Source of the DNA: Bacteroidaceae bacterium
Lineage (GTDB): Bacteria; Bacteroidota; Bacteroidia; Bacteroidales; Bacteroidaceae
Assembly (NCBI GenBank): GCA_017416805.1
Contig: JAFQBB010000038.1
Span: forward strand, 26,587 to 90,586
DNA: 64,000 bases
Direction of reading: 5' to 3'
In this document: positions 50,832-59,736 of the stretch, piece by piece
Layout: every line of letters starts with the position of its first letter
How positions within the stretch are numbered: the stretch's first letter is position 1
Position numbers and translations under genes: made by a program
Notes under the pieces: generated by a model
What the model saw: only the letters and a program-made list of their open reading frames with translations
What the model was told of the DNA's origin: nothing
The model's database searches: none

Positions 50832-53303
50832 TTATTTTGACGTATTTCTTATCTCCTCTACAACCCTTTTCCTTGCAGCATCAATCTCCTCCTTGGTCGC
50901 ATTGGCCGGAAGCATGACTTCAGAGAGGACCCGGCCTTCGGAGTCCTTGGTGACGAGTTTATTCTCCACTTTCGTCTGCCCCATCACGGTGAGTTCGTTG
51001 GGACGGGCTATTTTCTCTGCTTCCTTTTTCATCATGCCCTTCGGGGATGCCAGGCGGAACTGGATGGGCAGCGTGAACTTCACATTCACAGGTACCCCCT
51101 TCTGCTCGCCGGGAGTCCATAGGGGCATGGAGTTGACCACGCGGACAGCCTCAGCATCCAGTTCGGGCGATACGCTGCGCATGATGCTGGGATTGGTGAC
51201 TTTGCCCGTCTTAGAAATGACAAACTGCACGATGACGCGGCCCTGAATGCTGTCCCTCATGGCCGCCTTGGGATACTTGACAGTCTTTGTCAGGTAGTTC
51301 ATCAACTCACCCATTCCACCAGGGAATTGGGGCATCTTTTCGACGACCTGGAAAACTTCGTCCGGGTCCGTCCTGCGGTAGTCCATCTGCAGGACATAGA
51401 TTCCCCGGAGTGTTTCCTTCAACTTGTCAACACTCTCTTGAGGGGCGCCTTTATCGGCCACTATCTGCACCTTGAAGTGTGCACCGTTACCTGCCGAATT
51501 GCTCTCCTTCCGTCGGTCGTTGACATAGTTGGCTACTTCCTCCAACGAACCTTCTCTCATAGCCCCTTCCGCACCATACTGATATCCGCCTTTGCTGTCC
51601 ACAAGTACGATGCACGCCGGAGCTTGCTTTGGTCCGTGAAGGTCTTCTGAAAAGGCTACTGCCTGTATGACATTTGCTCCTTCCTTATCGGCCTCAGTTC
51701 CCTGCAGACTGAAGGAGACGGGGAGAGTGAACCTGCAATCCACCGCCTTGCCGCGTTGCTTACCAGGTTTCCAGTCGGGCATCTCCTTGACCACACGGAC
51801 GGCTTCGGCATCCAAAGCGGCCGATACGCTACGCTTCACCTCAAAGTCGCGCAACTTGCCATCTTTACCCACAATGAAGGATACGACGACACGTCCTTGC
51901 TCGCCCTTCTGCTTGGCCTCGGCAGGGTACTTGATATGGCGCGAGAGGAACTTCATCATCTCGCCCATTCCGCCAGGGTATTCGGGCATTTCCTCGACTA
52001 TCATGAATACCTCGCCATCGTCTTCCGATTCCGTCTTCTTTGTCGTAATGAGGATGGCTCCAAAGACTTCGGCAGTACCCACGTCCCACTTTGATGACAG
52101 CTTTGCCAATGCCCCAGTGTCCTTTATCACCTCTATGTGGGCAATCTCCTCAGGGGCAATGCCACCAAGTCCGGCAAGATCTTCTTCTGTGTAATCATTC
52201 TGCTCCGAATCCTGTATGGCGGCAAGCTCACCGTCCACGACAATCAGGACTTTTCTGCCTTTTTCCGAAAATTTCGCCATAGAAGTTTGGTCGTTTGCTG
52301 AAACTTCTGTACCTTTGGCCTCTGAAATGCCGTTACTGTTGTTCGCGGCTTCAGTGTGGGCAAACGCTACCATTGAGATAGCGGCCAACGGGAGTACATA
52401 GAGGTACTTCAACCGTGCCCATGGATGTGACTTTTCTTTCATCATCATAGTTAAACGTTGTTTAAGTGAACTGTGATTAAGGCTGTTGGCAAGAGAGTAG
52501 AGCCTTGCGCCGACGGCCTTTTTTATAATCAATAATTGGTATTCCTTGGCATTGATGCCCTGGCGAAGCACGGTGTCGTCGGCCTCGTACTCATGGACAT
52601 TCTGCAACTCCTGGCGGAGCAGCCAGGCTGCGGGGTTGAACCATTGGGCCAGCAGGCAGACTTCGACCAGCAGCAGGTCCCACGAATGGCGGTTGCTGAT
52701 GTGGGCCTGTTCGTGAGCCACTATCTGCCGCCCATTCTCGCGGTAGTCCGCCTCGGAGATGACAATGCACTTCATCCAACTGAAAGGTGCAATGTCCGAC
52801 TGTTGATGGAGGTAGAGTCGGGTGCCATCGTCAAGCCGTTGCATCTTGCCCTGCCTGAGCAGACTAAAAAGGCGGACAAGTGAAGCCGCGTGGCGTCCTA
52901 TCAGGAACAGGATACCCGCCACATAGAGCAGGAAGAGCAGGTCGCCCCAATGTTCGTTCAGAAAATCACCGAGCGAAAAGACCGGAGCAACTTCTGGTGC
53001 ATCGTCAATAAAGGGCATAGCAAGCTCCATTTCTGCCCAACCTGCATCAGCTACAACCGTAGCAGCTACGGCCTCTTGTCCCGTCAGCCAATGTTCCCAC
53101 CGCTGGTAGAGCTGGCTCAGCAGCATGGGTTCCTCGGTGGTGATGCGGCAGGCAGGAATGATGACCGATGCCAGCAGGATACTGATAAGTGCCATGCGGT
53201 TGAAGCGATGGAACGTCTCACGGCTGAGCAGCACCATGTAGAACGGGTAGAACAGTGCCAAACAGAGCACCGATTTCATCAGGTACAGGAAGAAGGTTAT
53301 CAT
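50832..53303 (-). CDS. blaR1: BlaR1-family M56 membrane peptidase with two TonB C-terminal domains
   Basis: An 823-residue sensor protease. The N-terminal membrane part (about 1-305) has hydrophobic segments near 1-20, 33-52 and 118-138. It carries the M56 zinc motif VAHEQAHISNRH (about 194-205), with the conserved NPAAWLLRQELQNVHEYEAD downstream. Periplasmic residues include a TonB-plug-like stretch (GGIAPEEIAHIEVIKD, about 380-395) and two TonB C-terminal domains (about 430-525 and 640-740). Each domain begins with MPxxPGGMGE and contains (R/K)YPxxA and a 'LDAEAVRVV..MPxW.PG' strand. Such proteins sense an envelope signal and inactivate the BlaI repressor by proteolysis. Beta-lactam sensing is not proven here, since the penicillin-binding sensor domain is absent and no beta-lactamase gene is adjacent. 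Confidence 0.85.
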   Translation of the reverse strand: MITFFLYLMKSVLCLALFYPFYMVLLSRETFHRFNRMALISILLASVIIPACRITTEEPMLLSQLYQRWEHWLTGQEAVAATVVADAGWAEMELAMPFIDDAPEVAPVFSLGDFLNEHWGDLLFLLYVAGILFLIGRHAASLVRLFSLLRQGKMQRLDDGTRLYLHQQSDIAPFSWMKCIVISEADYRENGRQIVAHEQAHISNRHSWDLLLVEVCLLAQWFNPAAWLLRQELQNVHEYEADDTVLRQGINAKEYQLLIIKKAVGARLYSLANSLNHSSLKQRLTMMMKEKSHPWARLKYLYVLPLAAISMVAFAHTEAANNSNGISEAKGTEVSANDQTSMAKFSEKGRKVLIVVDGELAAIQDSEQNDYTEEDLAGLGGIAPEEIAHIEVIKDTGALAKLSSKWDVGTAEVFGAILITTKKTESEDDGEVFMIVEEMPEYPGGMGEMMKFLSRHIKYPAEAKQKGEQGRVVVSFIVGKDGKLRDFEVKRSVSAALDAEAVRVVKEMPDWKPGKQRGKAVDCRFTLPVSFSLQGTEADKEGANVIQAVAFSEDLHGPKQAPACIVLVDSKGGYQYGAEGAMREGSLEEVANYVNDRRKESNSAGNGAHFKVQIVADKGAPQESVDKLKETLRGIYVLQMDYRRTDPDEVFQVVEKMPQFPGGMGELMNYLTKTVKYPKAAMRDSIQGRVIVQFVISKTGKVTNPSIMRSVSPELDAEAVRVVNSMPLWTPGEQKGVPVNVKFTLPIQFRLASPKGMMKKEAEKIARPNELTVMGQTKVENKLVTKDSEGRVLSEVMLPANATKEEIDAARKRVVEEIRNTSK

Positions 53304-53387
53304 GTTCTTGAGAATGTTTTTAGAAGGACTTTAAGGACATTAAGGACCTTAGGAGTTAGAATATTAAAGCGATATCATTATCCATAA

Positions 53388-53412
53388 CTTGTAGCTCGTC
53401 ACTCATCACTCG
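53388..53412. repeat. Inverted copy of the GTGATGAGYGACC repeat at the end of blaI
   Basis: The minus strand reads CGAGTGATGAGTGACGAGCTACAAG. It supplies the last codons and stop of blaI (Ser-Asp-Glu-stop). Related copies are at 40124-40140 and 40421-40437. Confidence 0.65.
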
Positions 53413-53767
53413 CACTTTCCTCCACCTGCCGTATCAGTTCCTTCAACTCATCAAGGGATATCTCTTCCTCTTTCACCAAAGAAGAGACAAGCCCCATATA
53501 GGAGTTGTTGAAATACTTGGTGATGACATTGCGCACAGTACGCTTGTGGTACTCCGCACGACTGATGAGCGGATGGTACTGGTGCGAAGTGCCGAAAGTG
53601 CGGTGGCCCACATAGCCCTGCTCCTCCAACATTCGCACATAAGTGGACACGGTGTTGAAGTGAGGCTTCGGCTCCTCATACAGTTCAATAAGTTCCTTCA
53701 CAAACATGGCACCGTGTTCCCAGAACAGGTTCATGATTTGTTCTTCCTTGGGGGTCAGATTCTTCAT
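53399..53767 (-). CDS. blaI: BlaI/MecI/CopY-family transcriptional repressor
   Basis: A 122-residue winged-helix repressor. MKNLTPKEEQIMNLFWEHG opens the typical BlaI fold, followed by FVKELIELYEEPKPHFNTVSTYVRMLEEQGYVGHRTFG, which contains the recognition helix and wing. A C-terminal dimer helix (about 75-115) completes it. A longer ORF (start 53812) would overlap the promoter, so the ATG at 53767 is chosen. BlaR1 follows 95 bp downstream, the normal pair. A 17-bp inverted repeat in the promoter is the likely operator, giving autorepression until BlaR1 cleaves the repressor. Confidence 0.92.
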   Translation of the reverse strand: MKNLTPKEEQIMNLFWEHGAMFVKELIELYEEPKPHFNTVSTYVRMLEEQGYVGHRTFGTSHQYHPLISRAEYHKRTVRNVITKYFNNSYMGLVSSLVKEEEISLDELKELIRQVEESASDE

Positions 53768-53809
53768 TGTTTCCTTGTCTTTTACTGAGGTTGAACTAAA
53801 ACTTCGCTG

Positions 53810-53838
53810 CAAAGAAACTAAAAAGTTTAGTTACTCAA
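53810..53838 (-). promoter_or_regulatory. blaI promoter with nested operator
   Basis: On the minus strand TTG (53836-53838) and TTTCTTTG (53810-53817) are 18 bp apart, a fair -33/-7 pair. Between and across them lies AACTAAA-AAG-TTTAGTT (53816-53832), a perfect 7-bp inverted repeat with three-base spacer. A dimeric repressor bound there would block RNA polymerase. Half-sites (AACTAAA, TTAGTTA) recur near 53793 and 53849. Confidence 0.55.
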
Positions 53839-53909
53839 CGAAGAATATTAGTTAAAAGATACAAATAAGGGGAAAAATAGAGGGGAAGCCCAAGAGAAGT
53901 CTGATGAGA

Positions 53910-55364
53910 TTACTGCTTTTTCCAGAATCCGGGAGTAAACAGGAGGAGCACACTGAACAGTTCCAAACGCCCTATGAGCATCAGGAAGGAACTGAACCAC
54001 TTGGCCGCATCGGGCATGTGGGCCCATGAATATGCAGGGCCATAGGTTCCCAATGCAGGACCTATATTGCCGATAGAAGAAACCACCACCCCATAAGCAT
54101 CAGTCATATCCAAGCCCAAAGCCACCATGACTCCCCATCCACCTATAACCACACCTACATAAAGGGCAAAGAATGCCAACAAGGTGATTTTGGCCTTTGA
54201 ATGGATAACCTGCCCGCTGATGCGCAAAGGAATAATGGCATTAGGATGGACAATGCGCAGGAACTCATTGCGGACAAGCTTGAACAGCATGGCGATGCGG
54301 ATACATTTGAAGGCTCCACTGGTAGAACCGGCACAAGCCCCGGCATACATAAGCAAAGAAATCAAAAACCAAAGTACGGGAGGCCACAAGGTATAGTCGG
54401 CCGACATGAATCCCGTAGTGGTCTGAACAGAGACCACCTGAAAAAGGGCCTCACGAAACGAACCTTCCAAGTCCCCGCCACGCTGGACAGCCAACACCGC
54501 TGCTATAACCAGAGTAAAGGAGAGCACGATACCCGCATACCAACGGAACTCGGTATCCTTCAACAGCTTATGGACACGACCTTTGAACAGGAGAAAGAAA
54601 AGCAACGTGAAGTTGATACCAGACAAGAACATGAACAGTATGGTGACATACTCTATATAGGGCGAGTTATAGGCCGCAATGCTTGCCTGCCTGGTAGAAT
54701 AGCCACCAGTAGCCGTAGTGGTAAGCGAATGGCATACACTGTCAAACCAACCCATTCCTCCTTGCGAAAGGAGAAACGTCTGCACAACAGTCAACCCCAA
54801 GTAGATACTCCATATCCATTTGGCCGTCACTTCTATACGCGGATGGACTTTATCGTGCTTGGGTCCCGTAGCCTCGGCGGCAAACAGCTGGACACCATTA
54901 GCCCCAAAGATAGGCAGGACGGCGATAGTGAAGAATATTATCCCCAATCCGCCAATCCATTGTGTCATGCTCCGCCAGAAAAGAAGCCCATGAGGCAATG
55001 ACTCTATATTATTAAGGATAGAAGCTCCCGTAGTGGTAAATCCAGACATCGTCTCAAAGAAGGCATCAGTCACAGAAGGAATATATCCACTGATAATATA
55101 AGGAAGCATACCGACAAGCGAGAAGACAATCCATGAAGTACTGACTATGATATAACCGTCCCTACGACTGAACCGCTTTTCAGCCTTACGACCCAAATAA
55201 GAGAACAGGCCACCGACAAGGATGGAAATCCCACCTGCTACGGTAAAGGCCACATTGTCATCCTCGTGGTAATAGAAACCGAAAGCACTACAGAAAAGCA
55301 ACATAAGCGCCTCTATGTAGAGAAGGAATCCTAAGATGCGGAAGATTATCTTCTGGTTTATCAT
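53910..55364 (-). CDS. trkH: Trk-type potassium uptake membrane protein TrkH
   Basis: A 484-residue inner-membrane K+ channel subunit. About ten hydrophobic segments are arranged as four pore repeats. Selectivity-filter regions are recognisable: FETMSGFTTTGASIL (about 103-117), CHSLTTTATGGYSTR, VVSVQTTTGFMSADY and VVSSIGNIGPALGTYGPA. The length fits the family. It follows trkA by 44 bp in the dxs-trkA-trkH run, so pore and gating protein are made together. K+ passes through TrkH under control of the TrkA ring. Confidence 0.96.
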   Translation of the reverse strand: MINQKIIFRILGFLLYIEALMLLFCSAFGFYYHEDDNVAFTVAGGISILVGGLFSYLGRKAEKRFSRRDGYIIVSTSWIVFSLVGMLPYIISGYIPSVTDAFFETMSGFTTTGASILNNIESLPHGLLFWRSMTQWIGGLGIIFFTIAVLPIFGANGVQLFAAEATGPKHDKVHPRIEVTAKWIWSIYLGLTVVQTFLLSQGGMGWFDSVCHSLTTTATGGYSTRQASIAAYNSPYIEYVTILFMFLSGINFTLLFFLLFKGRVHKLLKDTEFRWYAGIVLSFTLVIAAVLAVQRGGDLEGSFREALFQVVSVQTTTGFMSADYTLWPPVLWFLISLLMYAGACAGSTSGAFKCIRIAMLFKLVRNEFLRIVHPNAIIPLRISGQVIHSKAKITLLAFFALYVGVVIGGWGVMVALGLDMTDAYGVVVSSIGNIGPALGTYGPAYSWAHMPDAAKWFSSFLMLIGRLELFSVLLLFTPGFWKKQ

Positions 55365-55408
55365 AATTTCGTGCGTAAATTAAGAGGAAGACAGGCTATG
55401 GTATTGGT

Positions 55409-56746
55409 TTAAAAGAATTTCTCTATCTTCTTTATCATCAGTCCCATGCAGAAGACTACGACATGGTCGCCTGCCTGAATCTTGGTATTACCGGTGATGA
55501 GCATACCCTCGCCATCCCTTATCAGGCCGCCCAATGCCACGCCTTTGGGAAGGCCCAAGTCCTTGACGGCCTTGCGGGTGACAGGAGCCTTTTCCTTGAC
55601 CGTAAATTCGGCCACATCGGCATTGGCCAACGTCAGGCACTTCACATTGCTCACATCCGCATCCAACATCATCTGATAGATATGGCTGGCGGCTATTATC
55701 TTTTTATTGATAATCGTACCGATGTCAAGGCCTTCGGCCATATCTATATAATCGAGGTTTTCTATCTTGGCTACCGTCTTGCTCACGCCCATTCTCTTCG
55801 CGGTAAGACATGCCAGGATGTTTGTCTCCGAATTCTCGGTCAGGGCGACAAAGGCATCTGTGGTCTCCAGACCTTCCTCAACAAGAAGGCTCAAATCACG
55901 TCCGTCACCATTTATCACCATCACTTTGTTGTCCACGAGTTCGGTCAGCCGGTTGCACTGATGCCGGTTGCTCTCAATAATGGTCAGCTTCATGTCGGAA
56001 GGGATGATGTTTGCCGCACGGACAGCAATCCGGCCTCCTCCCATTATCATCACACGGTGAACATCGGCATATTTCTCCTTGCCTGCAATCTTGCGGATAT
56101 AGGGAATATCCTCCTTCTTGGTCATGAAATAGACGATGTCATTCTCGTGTATGCAATCACTTCCGCGAGGGATGATAGTCTCGTGCCCACGCTTTATAGC
56201 CACCACGTGATAAGGGATATCGGGGCCACCAAGTTCAAAAAAAGGAATATTCAGGATTTCAGCACCTGCCCTCAACTTCACGCCTATCAGCACCAATGCC
56301 CCATCGCGCACTTCCCACCATTGGCGAATCCAACTCATCTTGACGGCATCCACAATCTCTTTGGCGGCCAACATCTCGGGAAAGATGAGTGAATCTATGC
56401 CTAACTTCTTCCAGAACTCTTGGTGCTTGGGCAAGAGGTATTCGTAATTGTCAATACGGGCCACGGTCTTATGTGCTCCCAGATTATGCGCTATCATGCA
56501 GGCCGTCATATTGCGGCTTTCGTCGGGAGTAACGGCTATGAACAGGTCAGCATCCTGCACTCCCACCTCTTTCAGGCTGGCAATGGACGAGGGTGAGGCA
56601 TGAACAGTCATCAAGTCAAAATAGCCGTCAAGCTTGTTCAACTTGTCTTCATCTTCATCCATGAGGATGATGGATTGCTTCTCTTTTGAAAGAAGTGTGG
56701 CCAAGTGTGTACCGACCTCCCCTGCTCCGGCAATAATTATCTTCAT
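55409..56746 (-). CDS. trkA: Trk potassium uptake regulatory protein TrkA
   Basis: A 445-residue cytoplasmic protein with two RCK units. Each has a Rossmann nucleotide-binding half (MKIIIAGAGEVGTHLATLL at 1-19, and RVMIMGGGRIAVRAANII at about 230-247) and a TrkA-C half (about 140-220 and 365-445). The acidic ends that bind the nicotinamide ribose (IILMDEDEDKLNKL, LTIIESNRHQCNRL) are present. It gates TrkH in response to nucleotides. The start is 4 bp after the dxs stop. Confidence 0.96.
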   Translation of the reverse strand: MKIIIAGAGEVGTHLATLLSKEKQSIILMDEDEDKLNKLDGYFDLMTVHASPSSIASLKEVGVQDADLFIAVTPDESRNMTACMIAHNLGAHKTVARIDNYEYLLPKHQEFWKKLGIDSLIFPEMLAAKEIVDAVKMSWIRQWWEVRDGALVLIGVKLRAGAEILNIPFFELGGPDIPYHVVAIKRGHETIIPRGSDCIHENDIVYFMTKKEDIPYIRKIAGKEKYADVHRVMIMGGGRIAVRAANIIPSDMKLTIIESNRHQCNRLTELVDNKVMVINGDGRDLSLLVEEGLETTDAFVALTENSETNILACLTAKRMGVSKTVAKIENLDYIDMAEGLDIGTIINKKIIAASHIYQMMLDADVSNVKCLTLANADVAEFTVKEKAPVTRKAVKDLGLPKGVALGGLIRDGEGMLITGNTKIQAGDHVVVFCMGLMIKKIEKFF

Positions 56747-56750
56747 ACCT

Positions 56751-58655
56751 TCAATCTGCTTTACATTTCATTAAGACCTGAACGATACCCTCTTCATCCA
56801 TACCACACAAGCGATGCAGTTCTCTCACGTTGCCGTGTTCTATGAACTTGTCGGGTATGCCTATGCGGCTGACATGTACTCCATATCCCCTGTCGGCCAT
56901 ATATTCAAGTACAGCCGTGCCCATTCCCCCTTGCAAGACACCATCTTCGGCGGTGACTATACGGGTAAAATGTGCGGCCACTTCTTCAAGTATCTCTTCG
57001 TCCAAAGGTTTGAGGAAGCGCATGTCATAATGGGCCACACTCAACCCTGTCTTCTGTTCAAATCGGGCTATAGCCTTGATAGCGGTATTTCCTATTGCGC
57101 CAATGGAGAGGAAGGCGATGTCTTTTCCCCCCTTCAGTTTACGTCCTTTACCTACGGGGAGTTCAACCAACGGGCATTGCCAATCGACTTTGACTCCACG
57201 CCCACGCGGATAGCGGATTACGAAGGGACCTTTCCCCTCCAACTGGGCCGTGTACATCAACCGGCGCAGTTCATGTTCGTCCATAGGCGCGGCAATGGTC
57301 AATCCCGGTATAGGACGAAGGTAGGCCATATCAAATGCACCGTGGTGCGTAGGGCCGTCTTCTCCAACCAGCCCGGCCCTGTCCAGACAGAGCACAACGG
57401 GCAGTTTGAGGATGGCCACATCGTGAATCAGATTGTCGTATGCCCGTTGCATAAAGGAGGAGTATATGTTACAGAAAGGAAGCATCCCTTCCTTGGCCAT
57501 ACCGGCCGAAAAGGTGACGGCATGCCCCTCGGCAATACCCACATCGAATGCCCGTTCAGGCATAGCCTTCATCAGAATGTTCATCGAGCAACCACTGGGC
57601 ATGGCCGGAGTCACACCGACAATACGGGGATTCTCAGTGGCAAGTTCAAGGAGGGTACGGCCGAAAACATCTTGAAAGAGAGGGGGAAGCCCTTCCGTAT
57701 CAGAAACTATGCGTTCGCCCGTTTCCTTATCAAAGATACCCGGCGCATGCCAGACGGTGGCGGCCTGTTCGGCCGGTGCGAATCCCTTACCTTTGGTCGT
57801 ATGTACATGCAGCAATTTGGGGCCTTCCATATCCTTGATGGTGTCAAGCACCTGCACCAGATTCTTGACGTTATGCCCATCCACAGGGCCGAAATATCGG
57901 ATGTCCATCCCTTCAAACACATTCTGTTGGTTCGAGAACAAGGCTTTCAGACTGTTGTTGAACCGCAAGATGCGTTTCTTCATCTTCAGTGTCATCCATC
58001 CCCACTCCATGAACTTTTGCGAAACCCTGTACCGCCAAAGGTTATACCAACGGGAAGTGTTCAAATCGACCAGATATTGCTTCATTCCTCCCACACTCCT
58101 GTCGATAGCCATATCATTGTCGTTAAGGATAATGAGCAGATTATTCGGAGTAATGGATGCATTGTTCAGCCCCTCGAATGCCAATCCGCCACTCATAGAG
58201 CCGTCACCGATGACGGCTACCACACGCCGTTTCTTCTCCTCCCGCTTGTTGGCCACGGCCATACCCAACGCGGCCGATATGGAATTGGAGGCATGCCCGC
58301 CAATGAAAGCGTCATACTCGCTCTCTTCGGGCGAAGGGAAAGGCCGGACGCCACCCAATTTGCGATTGGTACAGAAAGCATCCCTTCTTCCAGTCAGGAT
58401 TTTATGTCCGTAAGCCTGATGTCCGACATCCCAGACTATACGGTCGTGAGGTGTATCAAAAACATAATGCAAAGCCACCGTCAGTTCTACCACCCCGAGA
58501 CTTGACCCGAAATGGCCGGGATTCTTCGATACCTCATCAATGATATCCTGCCTCAACTCCGCACACAGTTGGGGGAGCTGTTCAGGCTTCAGCCGCTTCA
58601 TATCCGTTGGGGTATCAATGCCTTCCAGCAAGCTATATTTTGATTTATCGTTCAT
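56751..58655 (-). CDS. dxs: 1-deoxy-D-xylulose-5-phosphate synthase
   Basis: A 634-residue thiamine-diphosphate enzyme making the first intermediate of the MEP isoprenoid pathway from pyruvate and glyceraldehyde 3-phosphate. Visible marks are [31 protein letters not shown], the ThDP/Mg site [18 protein letters not shown], the transketolase part [21 protein letters not shown], and the C-terminal [10 protein letters not shown]. An ORF three codons longer would begin with GTG at 58664. I chose the ATG at 58655, which leaves a 20-base gap to a TACTTTTG -7 box. It leads the dxs-trkA-trkH run. Confidence 0.97.
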   Translation of the reverse strand: MNDKSKYSLLEGIDTPTDMKRLKPEQLPQLCAELRQDIIDEVSKNPGHFGSSLGVVELTVALHYVFDTPHDRIVWDVGHQAYGHKILTGRRDAFCTNRKLGGVRPFPSPEESEYDAFIGGHASNSISAALGMAVANKREEKKRRVVAVIGDGSMSGGLAFEGLNNASITPNNLLIILNDNDMAIDRSVGGMKQYLVDLNTSRWYNLWRYRVSQKFMEWGWMTLKMKKRILRFNNSLKALFSNQQNVFEGMDIRYFGPVDGHNVKNLVQVLDTIKDMEGPKLLHVHTTKGKGFAPAEQAATVWHAPGIFDKETGERIVSDTEGLPPLFQDVFGRTLLELATENPRIVGVTPAMPSGCSMNILMKAMPERAFDVGIAEGHAVTFSAGMAKEGMLPFCNIYSSFMQRAYDNLIHDVAILKLPVVLCLDRAGLVGEDGPTHHGAFDMAYLRPIPGLTIAAPMDEHELRRLMYTAQLEGKGPFVIRYPRGRGVKVDWQCPLVELPVGKGRKLKGGKDIAFLSIGAIGNTAIKAIARFEQKTGLSVAHYDMRFLKPLDEEILEEVAAHFTRIVTAEDGVLQGGMGTAVLEYMADRGYGVHVSRIGIPDKFIEHGNVRELHRLCGMDEEGIVQVLMKCKAD

Positions 58656-58675
58656 TTTTGCCACAAATAGTCGTG

Positions 58676-58683
58676 CAAAAGTA
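58676..58683 (-). promoter_or_regulatory. -7 box for dxs-trkA-trkH
   Basis: The minus strand reads TACTTTTG, 20 bases before the dxs ATG. It is 21 bp from the divergent -7 box at 58705-58712, so the two promoters overlap. Confidence 0.6.
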
Positions 58684-58704
58684 GCAAAATAACCTTAATA
58701 TGTT

Positions 58705-58712
58705 TACTTTTG
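58705..58712 (+). promoter_or_regulatory. -7 box for the GSCFA-murF/alr-endonuclease genes
   Basis: TACTTTTG, a full match to TAnnTTTG, 22 bases before the ATG at 58735. It faces away from the dxs promoter and the two must share the same stretch of DNA. Confidence 0.6.
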
Positions 58713-58734
58713 CACTGTTTTTTTGTTCAATTCT

Positions 58735-59736
58735 ATGTATAATACATTCAGGACTCGGGTTGAGATGCCCGAAAATCATGCCAGAATTGCCTACGATGAT
58801 TCCATTATGCTCATGGGGTCATGCTTTGCCGAACACATTGCAACCAGGTTGTCCGAAGGGAAGTTCAAATGCGCTACCAATCCATTCGGAGTGCTATACA
58901 ACCCCGTCAGTATAGCAGAAGCGCTCCGCCAGCTGGCCGGTGGACGCAGATACGATGCTGATGCCCCCGAACTGTTGGAGCACGATGGTTTATGGCATAG
59001 CCTCATGCATCACAGTTCCTTCTCGGCCACGACCAAAGAGGAGTGTCTGGATCGCATCAACAACAGGTTGCAAGAATCTGCACTCCTGTTGAAACAAGCC
59101 CACATATTGTTCATCACTTTCGGAAGCGCTTATGTCTATCGCCACAAGGCTACAGGGCTGATTGTCGGCAATTGCCATAAGTTTCCCGAACGGGAGTTCG
59201 TACGCGAGCGCCTTTCACCTGAGGAGATTGTAGAGGATTATACCAGACTTATCAGCGAATTGCATCACGAAAACCCTACGTTGCATCTGGTTTTCACCGT
59301 CAGCCCTATCCGCCATTTGCGCGATGGTTTGCACAAGAATCAGGTGAGCAAAGCCACACTATTGCTGGCCATTGAGCGGATTGTCGAGCTTCACCCCGAG
59401 TGTTGCACCTACTTCCCGGCTTACGAACTGATGATGGACGACTTGCGCGACTATCGCTTCTATGCCGATGACATGATGCATCCTTCACCATTGGCCATCG
59501 AATATATCTGGAGCCATTTCGTGGACATTTTTTTTTCCACGTCTGCAAAAAATGTTTTTCAGGCATGGCAGGAAATCCGCAAAGGCATTGACCACCGGCC
59601 TTTCAATCCCGATTCAGAGAAGTATAAGCAGTTTTTAACTCAATTAGCGTTAAGAATTGACCGATTTAAAGAAAAATATCCGACCTTTGACGTCGAAAAC
59701 GAATTAGCCCTATGCCGTACACGACTCAACAAATAG
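58735..59736 (+). CDS. GSCFA-domain protein
   Basis: A 333-residue cytoplasmic protein named for the motif seen here at about 24-29 (MGSCFAEHI). Other conserved parts are NPFGVLYNPVSIAEALR (about 43-59), HSSFSATTKEECL, ILFITFGSAYVYRHKATG, and the C-terminal YRFYADDMMHPSPLAIEYIW. The GSCF and DxxHPS segments resemble the GDSL/SGNH catalytic blocks, so an esterase fold is likely though unproven. A TTG at 58723 could start a version four codons longer; ATG is preferred. Its end overlaps the MurF-Alr gene by 25 bp, a common arrangement in Bacteroides. Confidence 0.9.
   Translation: MYNTFRTRVEMPENHARIAYDDSIMLMGSCFAEHIATRLSEGKFKCATNPFGVLYNPVSIAEALRQLAGGRRYDADAPELLEHDGLWHSLMHHSSFSATTKEECLDRINNRLQESALLLKQAHILFITFGSAYVYRHKATGLIVGNCHKFPEREFVRERLSPEEIVEDYTRLISELHHENPTLHLVFTVSPIRHLRDGLHKNQVSKATLLLAIERIVELHPECCTYFPAYELMMDDLRDYRFYADDMMHPSPLAIEYIWSHFVDIFFSTSAKNVFQAWQEIRKGIDHRPFNPDSEKYKQFLTQLALRIDRFKEKYPTFDVENELALCRTRLNK

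Noticed and set aside
56814-58505. A 563-codon ORF on the plus strand opposite dxs
   Set aside because: Antisense shadow of a clearly intact dxs; no domain, no promoter, odd composition rich in His and Gly.
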